Source: Verticillium longisporum | Taxonomy: Eukaryota; Ascomycota; Sordariomycetes; Glomerellales; Plectosphaerellaceae | Direction of reading: 5' to 3' | Length of the DNA: 64,000 bases | Assembly: GCA_019188255.1 (NCBI GenBank) | Contig: JAETXT010000004.1 | Span: 682,001 to 746,000, forward strand | Part shown: positions 1 through 11,828 of the stretch, one piece after another | Layout of the letters: each line of letters begins with the position of its first letter | Position numbering within the stretch: position 1 is the first letter of the stretch | Program-made: the position numbers and the translations under genes | Notes under the pieces: generated by a model | The model's input: the letters and a program-made list of their open reading frames with translations, nothing else | Databases searched by the model: none | What the model was told of the DNA's origin: nothing

Positions 1-607
1 CCCCGTCAAGTCTGACATGCTCGGCAACGTCAAGGTACGTGCAGCCCTCCCTAGATACGAGGCAGCCGACGTTGCACCTTCCAGCCAGCTCAAGTTAACC
101 CTTTTGACTCTCCAGAAAATCCGCGACCGCCTCCTCGCCGCCCCCGCCGAGTCCCTCGACCTCCAGTCCCTCGTCCGCGCCGAGATTGCCTCCAAGAAGC
201 ACGTCGCCGCCGAGGGTCTCCTCTGGCTGACCCGGTACGCCACTCCTCCCAACGGTCACAGAGAACATGGAAAGTAGCAAGGGGCAAAGGAATAAAGCTA
301 ACACGCACATAGCGGCCTCGAGTTCACCTCCATCGCCCTCTCCAAGAACGTCGCCAACCCCTCCGAAGAGCTTGCCGACTCATTCCGCGCCGCCTACAGC
401 AACACCCTCAAGCCCCACCACTCCTTCATCGTCAAGCCCATCTTCAGCGCCGCCATGAGCGCCACGCCCTACCGCAAGGAATTCTACGCCAAGCTCGGCT
501 CCGACGAGGCCAAGGTCGCCTCTGACCTGCGCACCTACCTCGCCGCCCTCGAGAAGATTGTGGCCATCCTCAAGGCCTTTACTGAGAGCAAGGAGGCCAA
601 GTGGTAG
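1..607 (+). CDS. het-c2: Glycolipid transfer protein (HET-C2 type), 3' part
   Basis: Partial gene; its 5' end lies before the window. Exons 1-34, 116-234 and 313-607 (TAG) join in frame through two GT-AG introns. Visible sequence includes VKSDMLGNVKKIRDRLLAAP, the LLWLTRGLEFT block and HHSFIVKPIF, which match the GLTP fold: the W-L-x-R-G-L-x-F helix and the late His that binds the sugar-amide headgroup. GLTP proteins move glycosphingolipids between membranes in the cytosol. In Podospora the orthologue HET-C2 also controls heterokaryon incompatibility. The family is about 200 aa; roughly 149 aa are visible here. The Asp-Asn-Lys cluster is only partly visible (D, N, K around codons 5-11). Alternative calls are unlikely; allelic incompatibility function is inference only. 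Confidence 0.88.
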
Positions 608-1877
608 ACGGGTTGAGACGTTGCGTCAGGGCGGATGTGAAATGTGGGACCTGCATAATGTGGACATGACTTGTTGAAAAGAAGCGATGTAGTTGTGGCG
701 TGCTCTTGGGGAATACGACTGTATTTTGAGCACGACGTGGAGTGTTGATTGGAGCTTCAATTCAATGATGGAGCGCTTTTAGTCTGCCCGATCAATACTG
801 GTCTTCTTAAAATACTCCCTGCTGCTGGGCGGCCAACATGCCTCCTGATGTCGCCGTCACTTGGACGTATTTCGAGTCGATCATTTCACGTTGAAGACCA
901 GATCGACACAAGTAGTGTCTAACCTCAATAAGGTGGGGAGGCAGCAAAGGCTTGGACTGGAACTTCTACTTTGCGCTGCGCATGACACTACACACTTGGG
1001 CACGTGGTTTGAATGAAGCTACAGACGTGGAACCGATCATACCAAGTGAAGGTGGGCCACCCGTGAAAACAAAGCCTACCACATAATTCATCGTGTACGT
1101 TCATCTCGACAGCTCTCCCTATGTACTCATTCCACCACACGGTAACTTCTGGCAGGGCCGTAGTTTTGACAGAGGTCCCTTGTTGACGCCGGCGCTGATT
1201 TGATTGGAGGGGATCAAGTGCAGAAAAGGTGGATGTATTCTGTGGCTCGGTACTTTGTTCTACAGGGCAAGTGTGCCGAGGACCAAGAGAGGCACTTGGC
1301 ACATACCTTAGGCTACCTGGCATCATTTGAGGGCCATCGACCAAGTGAAAACCACTATCAACAGTTTCAACTCGAGAATGTACATGTTTGGAAGTGGAGA
1401 GTCGAGAAAGATCTCATGGCGGAAATTCCCGCATGATATAAACGCAAGGAATCCGTGGATAATGAGAGGCAATGACTACGTATCTCAGCAATCTGGTAAA
1501 GGTGGCGCTAGCGTCATGCGTATGGTGAGGTACCCTGCTGTCGGCATCTGTGAAGCCAAGGAACAGGGGGCATTAGAGGCCTGGTTTAGGGGCTGAGATC
1601 AAGGGAGCGGTTGTATAAGAGCCGCGAAAGGCCCTCATCTCCACACAGAGCTAGCATTCAGATGTGTTCTAACACCGTACCTAACAATTGACTGCGGATA
1701 TTGCCCGCGGGCGACCTCTTCGTCCTGATCATCCTCTCGCTCTCACAGGTACCTAGTCAACCAAAAGCGGCTTGCTCGCGACCACCCCTTGCTCATTTGT
1801 ATTAAGGACGTTTGCAGTTAGTCGGTCTAGCCACTGTTGTCATTCCGCAAGTGATCAGGTAAAATATCAAACGTGCG
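608..1877. other. Intergenic, no supported gene
   Basis: About 1.27 kb after het-c2. Short open frames on both strands show no recognisable domain, no consistent codon pattern and no credible splice structure. I see no tRNA-like or terminal-repeat structure. Confidence 0.5.
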
Positions 1878-2754
1878 ATGGTAAAGTTCGGGTTCGGTAT
1901 ATGGCCAAGGAAAGATTTGGCCGGCTCAGAACCAAGTAAAGCAACTGGTGATCAGCCGCTCTACCCAACACTACCATGCTTTCGATCCATCTCCCGTGAC
2001 GAGATCCAGAACCAGCCTTCGACAAGTTCACGTTTGACAAAGCTACCCGCCGATATTCGACGGAAGGTCTTCGTGACAGCTTTCTGCGAAAGGACGCTTC
2101 ACGTGGATCTCACCTCTGATGCACCCAATCCCTCCGGACCATTGACGCAACATGAGAAATATAATGAACGGGTATGCAAAGCGGACAGGCCTGCATCGTG
2201 CCCCCAAACCAATGTCGCAAGTAACAATTCATGGCGCTGGGAAAGCTGGGTCTGTCACCGGAATCATCCTGACCTCCCGCAAACCGGCATGGCTCAGCGG
2301 TTCGTCCGGTGAGGCCCTTGGCTCCACAACTACATGCCGGGGGTCGGCGGGTTTTGTAACCGTTACGAGAGCCTGTCGCCGGACAATTGCGAGATCGGCA
2401 TAGTGGGTTTTTTGTAAGCTGCAAGCAGGCGGAGTACCGCGAGGTTTGAAGATGATACGCTCGCTGAATAGCCCAATCCATCGCAGTTACTTCGAGACAA
2501 TTGATGTTCTCTACGGTACCAACATCATCACGTTGAGAAACGAGGTCCTAATGCTTCATTTACCCGAGCTACTCGTTCCACAGCGGCTGGAAAGCAACAC
2601 ATACCTGGAGCTCCTCATTAAGGCACGTGAAGTCCGTGAACGCCAGCGCGCTGTTGGCCAGGACTTCAGCAACCTTGCCGTGATACTCGAGCATATTGTC
2701 GTATATGAGGGTGAGCCGGATACGACACCCCGCCGGGAGCATGTTTGCTTTTGA
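1878..2754 (+). pseudogene. Decayed DUF7730-type (F-box-like) protein gene
   Basis: The reading frame opens at ATG 1878 and contains LTKLPADIRRKVFVTAFCERT followed by WRWESWVCHR, the typical start and WRWxSxVCHR block of the fungal DUF7730/F-box-like family. It meets TGA at 2310-2312, in a GGTGAGG context that could also be a splice donor. The same frame resumes as CEIGIVGFL and stops in TAA at 2415. One base lower, SCKQAEYRE continues the expected GFLLSCKQAY motif, so one base seems lost after the T6 run at 2408-2413. A possible intron 2444-2496 then leads to TIDVLYGTN and LPELLVPQRLES, the family's conserved end. I infer a pseudogene, though an intron plus an assembly error could restore it. 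Family function is unknown. Confidence 0.6.
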
Positions 2755-3448
2755 TGCTGGGCCGTGAGACGGGGATTCTCTTCCGCTCTCCGTCTTGATG
2801 ATCACTGCTACACGCGCCTGTCGAGCTTTAGGGCCATGATGCTTACCTACTCAACAGACTGCGAATGCATGTGAAACAATTGATATATAGGAAAATATTA
2901 GTTTCCGTAGCTCTTACATTCGTTCTTTGATCTCCATGTCAGCACTGACGGCCCCATGGTGATGGTCATTGCGGCTTCACTGACGCCGATACAGTAAGGG
3001 TAGTTGCGCCACGGTCGTGGCAGCATTAACGGCGGCAACGACACTGCTGGGGGTGCTAGTGACGGCTGTAGCAGTGATTACTGGTTCAGTGGTAGGTTCC
3101 TCGCCATCAGTGCCAACAAAGACATAATAACCAGGCTCGCGCCGCTTGCGGCCCGAGCCGTATTGTTTCTTTCACCGGCCTTGCATCGCCAGATATCTGA
3201 CTCAAACCAGCAGTAAGTTCTCATTTACGTACTGAATTGTGCTTTGTTAAGTCCATCAAATCGAACAGAGCTATTGGTCTTTCCAGAATGTCACAGAGAG
3301 TGCCAGGTTGGGCCGGATTCGCTGCCTGGACAGGTTTGTACGAGCTCAGTAGAATAAAAACACGTTTTCCGACATACACCTCAAGACCGACTCGAATAAT
3401 CGAGACACAGAACCTTAGCATAGAGATCGACGTTGCACCTAAGCCCAA
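2755..3448. other. Intergenic, nothing recognised
   Basis: Short frames only. A GGC/GTG-rich stretch near 3010-3080 has no coding look and no repeat arms. Confidence 0.4.
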
Positions 3449-4081
3449 ATGCCCCGCAAATCGAAAACGATGAAGAGATTACCCTCTTTGGACTTGCACA
3501 ACGCGAGGGCCGCCAAGAGGTGCCATCTACAAGACGAGATTGCGATACCTACAACAAGCGATGACGACGAAAGCTTCCGCCAACTTGAATTGCGTGCACA
3601 GATCTGGGAGCAGAACCAACGACAACGTGAGATCGCCTCAGAAGCATTCGAAAATGAAGACGGATTTGACACCGATGCCCCAATGGTTGACTACCCCGAG
3701 AGTGACCTAGAAACTGAATATGATTGTCTCTCAGACCCCGACGATGATATAGACGAGCTTGAACAAGGTGTGCACGACATGAACATGCAATATTCGAAGG
3801 ATCCGACGAATGCGACTGATAAAGAGCGAAGTCTGCGAGTTGAGAAGCGCAAGCACACGAAGACACTCAGCCCCGTCGTTCCTTTTACGCCAGATAGGCA
3901 TGCTGGCTCTGTTGGAAGACAACAGATGACCACCCATCTTGCACCGAAACGCGAGGTAATAATGGCCTCACCTGTCCAAGAAGTCTCGGCCACGTCGGTA
4001 GGTACGCGTTACAAAGCCTTGACGTCCTGCACACTCGGTACAGTCCGCAACACAATTGATGGTATCAACGCCCGTTCATGA
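3449..4081 (+). CDS. Hypothetical acidic protein, 210 aa
   Basis: Single open frame from ATG 3449 to TGA 4081. The N-terminus is basic (MPRKSKTMKR). Residues about 30-110 are rich in Asp/Glu, with a charged helix-like segment (residues 45-70) and a long acidic tract ending DDDIDELEQG. The rest is low-complexity and polar. No signal peptide, membrane segment or known domain is visible. It lies alone in a gene-poor region beside a decayed gene. The amino-acid composition looks like a disordered nuclear protein, but it could also be a transposon remnant or a chance frame. Confidence 0.3.
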   Translation: MPRKSKTMKRLPSLDLHNARAAKRCHLQDEIAIPTTSDDDESFRQLELRAQIWEQNQRQREIASEAFENEDGFDTDAPMVDYPESDLETEYDCLSDPDDDIDELEQGVHDMNMQYSKDPTNATDKERSLRVEKRKHTKTLSPVVPFTPDRHAGSVGRQQMTTHLAPKREVIMASPVQEVSATSVGTRYKALTSCTLGTVRNTIDGINARS

Positions 4082-6306
4082 GCGTGGGGCTGTCGCAGCT
4101 ACTCTGGCGACGGGGTGGCAGAAACTGCGTTCGAATCTATGCGAGTCCTGCTTCAAATTCGTATCCAATCGAAGCAGTGAGGTATAAACCAAGCGGTGAC
4201 AATCAGCTTGATAGTTCATCGTCTGGCTTCCTTGCTCTGGGCAACAGCCTCACCATATACACAGTCGGGGGTTTGCCGCTGTTGCCGGAATTCCTGGCTT
4301 AAAGCCACTCGACATTTGATAACATGAGTTCGTTGTTTACATGGCAAGTTGAATTCGTTCCGAGGCTCAGGGTTTCAACATCCGTGGGACCTTGTCTATC
4401 TTCTGCGCATCCAGTCTCCTATCCCACCATGGAAAAGCCTCTGCCGAGTCAATGAGCAATCCCTGAGTTGCAGTGACTGATTAAATGACACTTGTCCTCG
4501 GAGAGGCCGAAATCAAGTCATATCTCACCGAGCACCTCCTCGATCTTCAGACATGATCCTACCAACCGCGGATCATGGTCCGCCACGCACAAGAGCGTTC
4601 CCGAGAAGAAAAGATGGCACACTATGCTACAGGCCGAGAACGCCCACTCTGACCCGCCGTATCAAGCTGGTCTACGCCGTCTTTGTGGCAAGTTTGTGAT
4701 ATAGGATACGGGTCGAGAAGACAACAAAGTCTTGAGCGCCATGGCAACCCTGCTGTCGATTCATTTGAGGCGCTCTAACAAGCTAGACACACAGACACTC
4801 TGGTGACCCCGAAGACAGAGTCGGCCTGGCTGTGCTCTTCCGCTGTGTCCTTTCGCATAGACCAAGACCGAATGCTAAGATATTTGGTGCCGTTTGGCCG
4901 AAAGTCCTGATTGACTGACTCGTTGCCACACCGAAGACTTGCAAGAGACCCCGTTCCTCTGGGCGGACATGACCGGCAGACCTTGGCGCCTGACTTTGAG
5001 AGGAGCCGAGAGCGTGCATCTGGGACGCGCCGAGTACGCCGAGGCGAGGACTACCATTGCGATGAGGCAGAGCGCAAAGCCAAACGTGTCGGACTGTTGG
5101 ACGTGCGACAGGACAGGAAGCTGATGGTTACGCTTGACCGTCCTATCGAAAAGCTACGGCGGCATGTCTCGCATGGGCAAAGCTACGATGGGTTGGCGGA
5201 TCCATAAGCTGTGTCCTTTGATTACCATTTACGAATGAGAATGAGAATGGATGAGTTGAGATTGCATCTGGGCATTGGATTTAAAGAGGGACTTGCCGGG
5301 GGCTGCGGGTTAGAAGCATGAGGAAAGGCTATTTTGCTGCATTCATTCATTGGTGTATCTTGCAAGAAACATTTGATGGGCAGAAATCCCGTCACCTTTG
5401 CCAATCATGTGCACAGACATCACTTTCTACAAGGCCTCGACATCGCCGTCGCGCCGGTCCTCTCTTCCATGCTCATCCAACCATGACCTCCCAGCGCCAG
5501 TGATCTGTGAGTCCGGCGTCCAAGCGTGGCAGCATGCACAAGATTACTTGTTCGACAGCAAATCTTGGTGGCCGACGACCCCGCATACCATATCAGTGTC
5601 CGCCCTTACTTACCTCCCGATTCCTGTCACATGCGATACGCGATTCATGTGCAGTGAAGGCCTTCTGATGCACCCATGACCTGCCGCCCGATTAGTCCAT
5701 ATACTGGGGGACAATGGCATGACGAACGCTACATCCCTGCGATGATCTGAACGAAAAGGGTCCAATAACCCACCCTCATTCGGATGTCATCCCCTACTTG
5801 CCTTCCAAGCCGCCCATTCGGCACGCTCACCTGAAGGTGCCCTACCACCATGGCGGGCCATAGCGAGCCATCACGTACTCTCATTCGCTGGAAACACGCG
5901 TCACCTCATTAATCGAGCCTAGGCCGGTGGTTTGATAGTCCAACGGCACCACAGAGGTGGCCCGAGGAAAATGAACCATCTCGAAAGCGCGAGTGAGGAT
6001 CTGATCGAGCCGTTATCGCTTCGGCCCTTCGGCCGACAGCCAGCCCTGCAGGTGCTCGCGATGGTTGCCGCCAATAGTTCCCCCCATGGCGTTGACATGT
6101 CTCGGCACTGGTCCTTGTCCCATTGTCTCTTATATCTAAGCTCCCGCCGTGCCGGCACCTTTGCGACAATGATTACAACCCGGCACCAGTCGCGGTCGTC
6201 TTGTCGTCACTCTCTGAACACCAGCTCTCCATCGTGAGCGTCCTGTCCTTCTTTTCTTCTTTCCCAAGCAACACATTCATTTTGCATCTTTTTCTTCGGG
6301 CTGACG
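4082..6306. other. Gene-poor interval, with promoter of the next gene at its end
   Basis: No frame here has domain similarity or credible introns. The last ~80 bases (6235-6306) are a pyrimidine-rich leader (repeated TTCTT/TTTC) directly before the ATG at 6307, typical of fungal 5' UTRs. Confidence 0.45.
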
Positions 6307-7964
6307 ATGACGCGCTTCGCCTTTTCATGGCTTTTGGCCGCCGTTCTCCTTGTCTCCAGCAGTCTGGTCCGAGCCGAGGACTGCCAGTGTTCGCCGGAGA
6401 CCCAAAGGGTTACTTATATCGTGGTTGAGATGCCCGATCCCCAATCGACTCAGGCTTCCTTGTTGTCTACTCCCACGCCTATTTTCTCCAAACTTAATGT
6501 CAAGCCCACGGCAACTGCGCATACTGTACCGACCAAGCCTACCAATTTCCCGACTGAGGGTCCTTTTGTTGAGCCACCCAAGCCCGACACTCACCCTGAT
6601 AACACAACGCACACTTTTGGCCCCTGCTCGGCTCCAGGTATCGACCGCAGTGACCCCATCAACATCGTGCCTGCGCAGAATGTTTCGCTCTACTATTCGT
6701 CCTCGGACGAGGAGGAGCCGGGCTCCATCGGCATGAACCTGACCATGAATAACCCTACTGTCGTTCTGGAACACATTGACTCTATCAGCAACGTCATCTG
6801 CAACAACCTTACAGTGACAGTTTTGTTTGAGAATCTTGAAGGCTTCAACGAGGCTGTCAAGGACTGGAGCGATGATGAGGCATTTGTCCTCATCACCAAC
6901 CACATGGGTAACTGCAACGCAGCCCTTGAGCGCGGCTTCTTCCTCGCGTCCGGCGTGTCATCCAATGCTGAAAAGCTGGCTGTCACTGTTAAGGCATCCA
7001 GGAAGGAGCTCGCCAGCATCGCAGGTCAGTGAACTGCTTCCTTGTATCGTGAAATGCTGCTGACACCTTTTCAGAATCTTGCGAGATGGCTTTCACGTCT
7101 CTTCCTGCTGCATCTCTGACCCGCCGTCTCGTTCTGGACCCCAGCGTCTCGCTTAGCTTCGCAGAGGGTCTGCCTGAGAACACTGTGCTCTTCTCTGACG
7201 GGCAGTACATTGACGTCACTGCCGAGGAGGCCTGGTTCCAGTCCACCATCACCTTCTCCGGATACCTCAAGTACAACTTCTGGAGGTTCCGCCTTGAGCA
7301 CCTCTACTTTGATCTCGATGCCAACTTTGCTTCCTCCGCCGCTGTATCGGCCGAAATCAGAGCATCCTTTGCCGAGACCATCCGCTACTCACCGGACGTT
7401 CTAGCGTGGTCTCTCGTCGAGGTCCCCGGCATCGTCTCTCTCGGCCCAGGCATTGCCTTTGGCCTCGCTCTTGATGTCGAGGCCACCGCGGCCGTCGGTC
7501 TCCACGCTGGTGTCGACGTCAACATACCCGCCGGCAACGTGCATGTCGACCTTCTCGACGGCTCCAAGTCCGCCACTTCTGGCTGGGAGCCTCAATACAA
7601 CAGCTACGCCAACATCTCCCAGGCTGCCGATGTGCGCCTCGACGTTGGTGCCGATGTTACCGTCCAGCTGGCCTTCAAGCTCCTTGGTGGCCTCGTCGAC
7701 CTGTCTAGTGGTGTCACTGCTTCGCCTGGCATTGCCAACAAGTTCAAGCTGCGCGGTGAACAGGATGCCTGGGTCGGAGGCACAGGTGCGCAGATTGACG
7801 CGGGCTTCGAGGTTCCCAAGGACGGTCTCGTGTGCGCCGAAACGAATGGTGTCGAGTTTGCATCGGACTTTTACTTTAACGTTTCGGCGTTCGCGACCAA
7901 GTTCTGGCAGCGGGATCTGTACAATGTCAGGGTGCCATTGTGGGATGTTTGCTACAGCTTCTGA
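6307..7964 (+). CDS. Secreted DUF7029/DUF7223-like protein
   Basis: Exons 6307-7024 and 7075-7964 join through a 50-bp intron (GTCAGT...TTTTCAG) to give 535 aa. The N-terminus is a clear signal peptide (basic start, hydrophobic SWLLAAVLLVSSSLVRA, cleavage near residue 23). A Pro/Thr-rich linker covers residues ~35-110. Next comes a block with MNLTMNNPTVVLEHIDSI and VICNNLTVTVLF, which resembles DUF7029. The C-terminal half, rich in Val/Ala beta-strands (LALDVEATAAVGLHAGVDVN and following), resembles DUF7223. Several N-glycosylation sites are present (NNT, NVS, NMT-like). No catalytic residues are known for these domains. It is likely an extracellular or cell-wall protein. The domain names are from memory of family patterns, with moderate certainty; secretion is firm. 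Confidence 0.75.
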
Positions 7965-8413
7965 TAAGATGGAGGCCATGAGATGAGATATCTTAGTTCT
8001 TAATGTAATTTTTATTCCGTCATCATGATTTCGCACCAGGTACTAGGCGTGCCTCAGTCGCTGCCCGACTTGACAGCGTCTGCCGATGAGTGGCCCGGAG
8101 AGTAAAGTCCGGTCCGGCTCCAGTGCTGTGGGGCCGGCCCCGCCGAGACTGGGTAACTGGTTCCCGAGCCGGCTGGCGCTGCCCAGACGTCAATGACGGA
8201 GTCTGACGTGAAGTAGGAAAATAATGATCGCGCGAAAACAAGCAGGCTTCTTGAAGATTGCGTGGACATTTAACAGCTCCTGCTGCTGCGAGAGAAAGCC
8301 ATCGTCAAGATTCATCCGAACATCCTCTCCCAGAGACTATCCAACAGTACCACGAACTTTCATTCAGCCGGCCACTTTTGTATTCCGCATTTTTCCATCC
8401 AAAGCCGCTCGTC
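7965..8413. promoter_or_regulatory. 3' flank and upstream region of phosphomannose isomerase
   Basis: 449 bases between two head-to-tail genes. It contains a GC-rich patch (GGGGCCGGCCCCG near 8130) and CCAGAGACTATCC-type leader sequence just before ATG 8414. No ORF is supported. Confidence 0.35.
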
Positions 8414-9687
8414 ATGTCGTCCACAGACCGCATCTTCCAGCTTAGCGGCACATGCAACAATTACGATTGGGGCAAAAAGGGAAAAGACTCCCTCGCCGCC
8501 CGCCTTTGCGCCAACACACCGAGCACAGATTTCAAGATTGACGATGATCAATATTACTCAGAGATGTGGTTCGGCGACTACCCAGACTTTCCTGCCCGTG
8601 TTCTCTCTACTGGAGAGCTTCTAGCAGATGTCCTGCAAAAGAATAAGAAGACTTTATTGGGGGATAAGGTCAACAACGAACTCGACAGCCAACTGCCCTA
8701 CCTCCCCAAAGTAAGACTTGCCCCCCCCCTCTGTCTTAGGCAAACTCATCCTGACTTCCAAAGATTCTCTCTATCGCCAAAGCCCTTCCCCTGCAGATAC
8801 ACCCGAACAAGGAACTGGCGGCCAAGCTCCACAGAGATGACCCCCAAAAGTTCACCGACCCCAATCACAAGCCCGAGATCGCTATCGCACTATCTGATTT
8901 TGAGGTCTTCGCCGGCTGGAAGCCGACAAAGCTGATTGCGCCGCTTTTCAACATCCCGGCCCTCCGCGCCTTCATACCCAACGCCACCTCTCCGTGGACG
9001 CAGTCAACTCTGCGCGAGGCTACGCGCGCCATTCTCCTCGCGGACGACGACAAGGTCATTGCGGCACAAGACGCCCTGGCGCAGCTCTCACGCGACGACC
9101 TCGGCGAGAACAAGTACATCTTCGACCTGCTGCCCCGGCTAAAGCGGGACTTTGGCGCGCAGGATCCCGGCATCCTCGTGGCGGTCGTCTGCATGAACTT
9201 TATGAAGCTCAAGGCCGGCGAGGCGTTGTTCATCCCGGCCGACGGCATCCACGCCTACCTCTCCGGCGACATTGTGGAGTGCATGGCGCGGAGCAACAAT
9301 GTGCTCAACACGGGCTTCTGTCCCAAGGGCGATCGGGACAACGTCGACTTGTTTAGTGATGCATTGACCTTTGCTGTGCACCGCCCGTCGGATGTGGTGC
9401 TTACACCGAAGCGAAGCGAGCGCGGCGCGAATCGCAAGACGCTCCTTTACGGGCCCCCGCTCAGGGAATTTGACATGCTCTTGACGAACTTGCAGGAAGC
9501 CGATGAGGAGGTCATTTCAAAGGGTCAAGGACCTGGCGTTGCGATTGTTACCAAGGGCGGGGGCGTCCTCGAAGGCAATGGCCAGAGGTTTGATGTGAAG
9601 GAAGGATTCATCTTTTTCATTGCGCCGGAAGTCGAGGTGAAATGGCAAAGCAAAGGGGGGTTGCAAGTGTTCACGACGGTCGTGTGA
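8414..9687 (+). CDS. pmi: Mannose-6-phosphate isomerase, type I
   Basis: Exons 8414-8710 and 8764-9687 (53-bp intron GTAAGA...AAAG) encode 406 aa. The enzyme interconverts fructose-6-phosphate and mannose-6-phosphate in the cytosol, the first step toward GDP-mannose for glycosylation and cell-wall mannan. Type I PMI marks are visible: the NYDWG start, EMWFGDYP, the zinc-binding QIHPNKELAAKLH (Gln110, His112), NHKPEIAIAL with Glu137, and PADGIHAYLSGDIVE with the last zinc His. The length fits the family (400-450 aa). The upstream in-frame region lacks a better ATG, and MSSTDRIFQL is the usual fungal start. The gene looks intact and single-function. Confidence 0.93.
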
Positions 9688-10348
9688 GTATTATTCTAAT
9701 TACAGTCGGCGGCTTCCACACATTGCTCAAGCCCCAGCCATTCCGTAAGGGAATTACTATTTTAGGCTTTGACCGCCCAGTATGAAGCGTTACATAACGA
9801 AGAATGCTACCCAAATGGGATGACTGAACCTCGGAACAAGGATGTGTCAATCAAAGTTGGGGTGGACACTCGCTGTGCCGCAGCCAGCAGTGGTCCTAAA
9901 AGGATGAAGGATTCGGATGGCGGTCAGAGCGTACCATGTAAAGTGGTCCACACCCCAGTTATGTATCTCAGTTGCGAATGGGCCTTGGTGGTCCATGTCC
10001 CCTGTGCGATCGCCCGCAGCAAGGGGTAGATCTTCGCCCGAGGCGGCCGCCGTTGGTGTTGTGTTCAAGGGACGTGGAGTGCCATATGACGTCTTGTTAG
10101 CCATCCTTCACTAAGAAAACATTAGCAACTGAGATCATGCCCGAAGCCAATCACACTGTATTCTACAGGCGAATGGTCAGCTATCCCAGGCATCACGCCA
10201 ATGTGGCACAACCCGTTCATGGTTTAATTACCACTGTCTCCTCTTTATAATTATGACAATACCTCGTTGCTCACCCGCTGTTCAAAGAACCGGTTCAACT
10301 ATAAAGTCTTCCACGGCTGTAATTATACTTACACCACGAGCTACCAAG
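9688..10348. other. Intergenic, promoter of small secreted protein gene
   Basis: 661 bases. A TATAAAG-like element lies near 10300 (CAACTATAAAGTCTTCC), about 50 bases before ATG 10349. No other gene is supported. Confidence 0.4.
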
Positions 10349-11086
10349 ATGCTGCAAACATCGACAATTCTACTGGCTATTGCACCACTGTCTGCCCTCG
10401 CGCAGTGGTGAGTTCCCATCTCAAAACACTACTGGCAATTAGCTAATCAGGTACTCAGGGACATCAGCACCAACTTCACGTTCACACTCTACCCTTCTGA
10501 TGCGGGAGACAGCTGCGAAGGCGGCGGACAGGGGGGCATCACCTTGACCACCGAGACGATACCCCGGCACGAAACCTGCATTGACATCGAAGAGATATTC
10601 GGAGGTAACGAGCGGATGGGATTCCTTAACGACACGTTTTCTGAACGGGTCACCTACCCCAACTACGTTGATGTGGACAAACTGCCACCGCCGGGCATTG
10701 AGTGGTACATCACGAGCGACTCAATCGACTACGACCCGGCTAAGAATTGGTCCGTCATTTGGTTCGAGCAGCGCAACCAGTCGTCCGACGGCAAGTCTGA
10801 AGAAGGCAAGGACGGTCGCTGGGTTCTCGACACCTATGGCGGGAACAATGATTGCCAGAGAGACGACGTTATCGAGTTTCCGTGGTACGAGACCAGCTGC
10901 CAGACTGGCGAGACTGGCCGGTGCGAGTTCGTTCCCCACTCTATCAAGAGCATCAAGTTACGTCCATTCTTCCATTACGACTTTGGCGACTGCCAGACCT
11001 GGGCTAAGTATGGCGCTGCTGCGACGTTGGTGCCCCGGGTGTCTGCCGCTATTGTCACGACTATGGCGTTCTTCTTGTTCCTGTAG
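10349..11086 (+). CDS. Small secreted, probably GPI-anchored protein
   Basis: Exons 10349-10407 and 10459-11086 (51-bp intron GTGAGT...CTCAG) encode 228 aa. A signal peptide is evident (MLQTSTILLAIAPLSALAQW). The mature part has at least six cysteines (SCEGGG, HETCID, NDCQRD, TSCQTG, GRCEF, GDCQTW) and several N-glycosylation sites (NFT, NDT, NWS, NQS). The C-terminus ends in a hydrophobic tail (AAIVTTMAFFLFL) after small residues, as in a GPI-anchor signal. No enzyme domain is recognisable. It could be a cell-wall or effector-like protein. It sits between phosphomannose isomerase and pectate lyase without an obvious functional link. Confidence 0.7.
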
Positions 11087-11828
11087 AATCCATATTTGCA
11101 GATGGTGTGTCAGACATTGTGGGTGTTGGAGATGACGCTCCAGTAGTTCGGCACTGCAAGCGATGGCGTCTAATGATGCGACTTGTGTTAGTTGCTTTGA
11201 TATAAGGCGCCGCGGTCTTTTGTAAAAACGACCAGCATGAACATAGCACTTCTTGCCGCAAGCATCTCTTGTTTGACTGGTCTGACAGGTTTCAAGCCGT
11301 GTAATGATATCAATGCTGTCGGCACTACTTGAAGGCACAGAGTCCACTAAATGATCTCATCACCTCGAACACTTGCGAGCCGCCGGGCCTTGCAATGGTG
11401 GGAAATTCGGAGATAATGGGTAGGCATAGAAGAGGACTTTGACGCTTAAGCGATGCAGGCTATTTGGAATACAACTACGGCCAGAGAACATCCCATAAGG
11501 CGTACGAATGCCCTGGGCAAGCATGTGCGATACGCTGGAGACTACCTTTGATTACTTTGGCCATCGCCAAACGCGTTTTTAAGTCTGGCTTAAGGGCCCA
11601 GGCTAAGACCATGTCTAGCCTGTTGGCACCTATCCTCGTCATTCCAAGCTAGTTCACTTTCTCTCGCCGATACTACGAACTGCAACTGCCATGATGAGAG
11701 GGTTTGAATCTTGTTGAAAATGAATGATGTAAATTGAATATCCACCAAGAAATGCATATTTCACCACATCTTCCCAAATTCGTCCTCCACAGTCCCAGCT
11801 GGACTAGTTGATCATATCGTGTCGACGA
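11087..11828. other. Convergent 3' flanks, no gene seen
   Basis: 742 bases between the convergent ends of the small secreted protein and the pectate lyase. AT-rich patches only; no supported ORF, repeat or RNA structure. Confidence 0.45.

Noticed and set aside
988..1344. 118-codon frame on the minus strand
   Set aside because: No conserved motif and low-quality composition; sits in a gene-poor interval with many similar-length chance frames.
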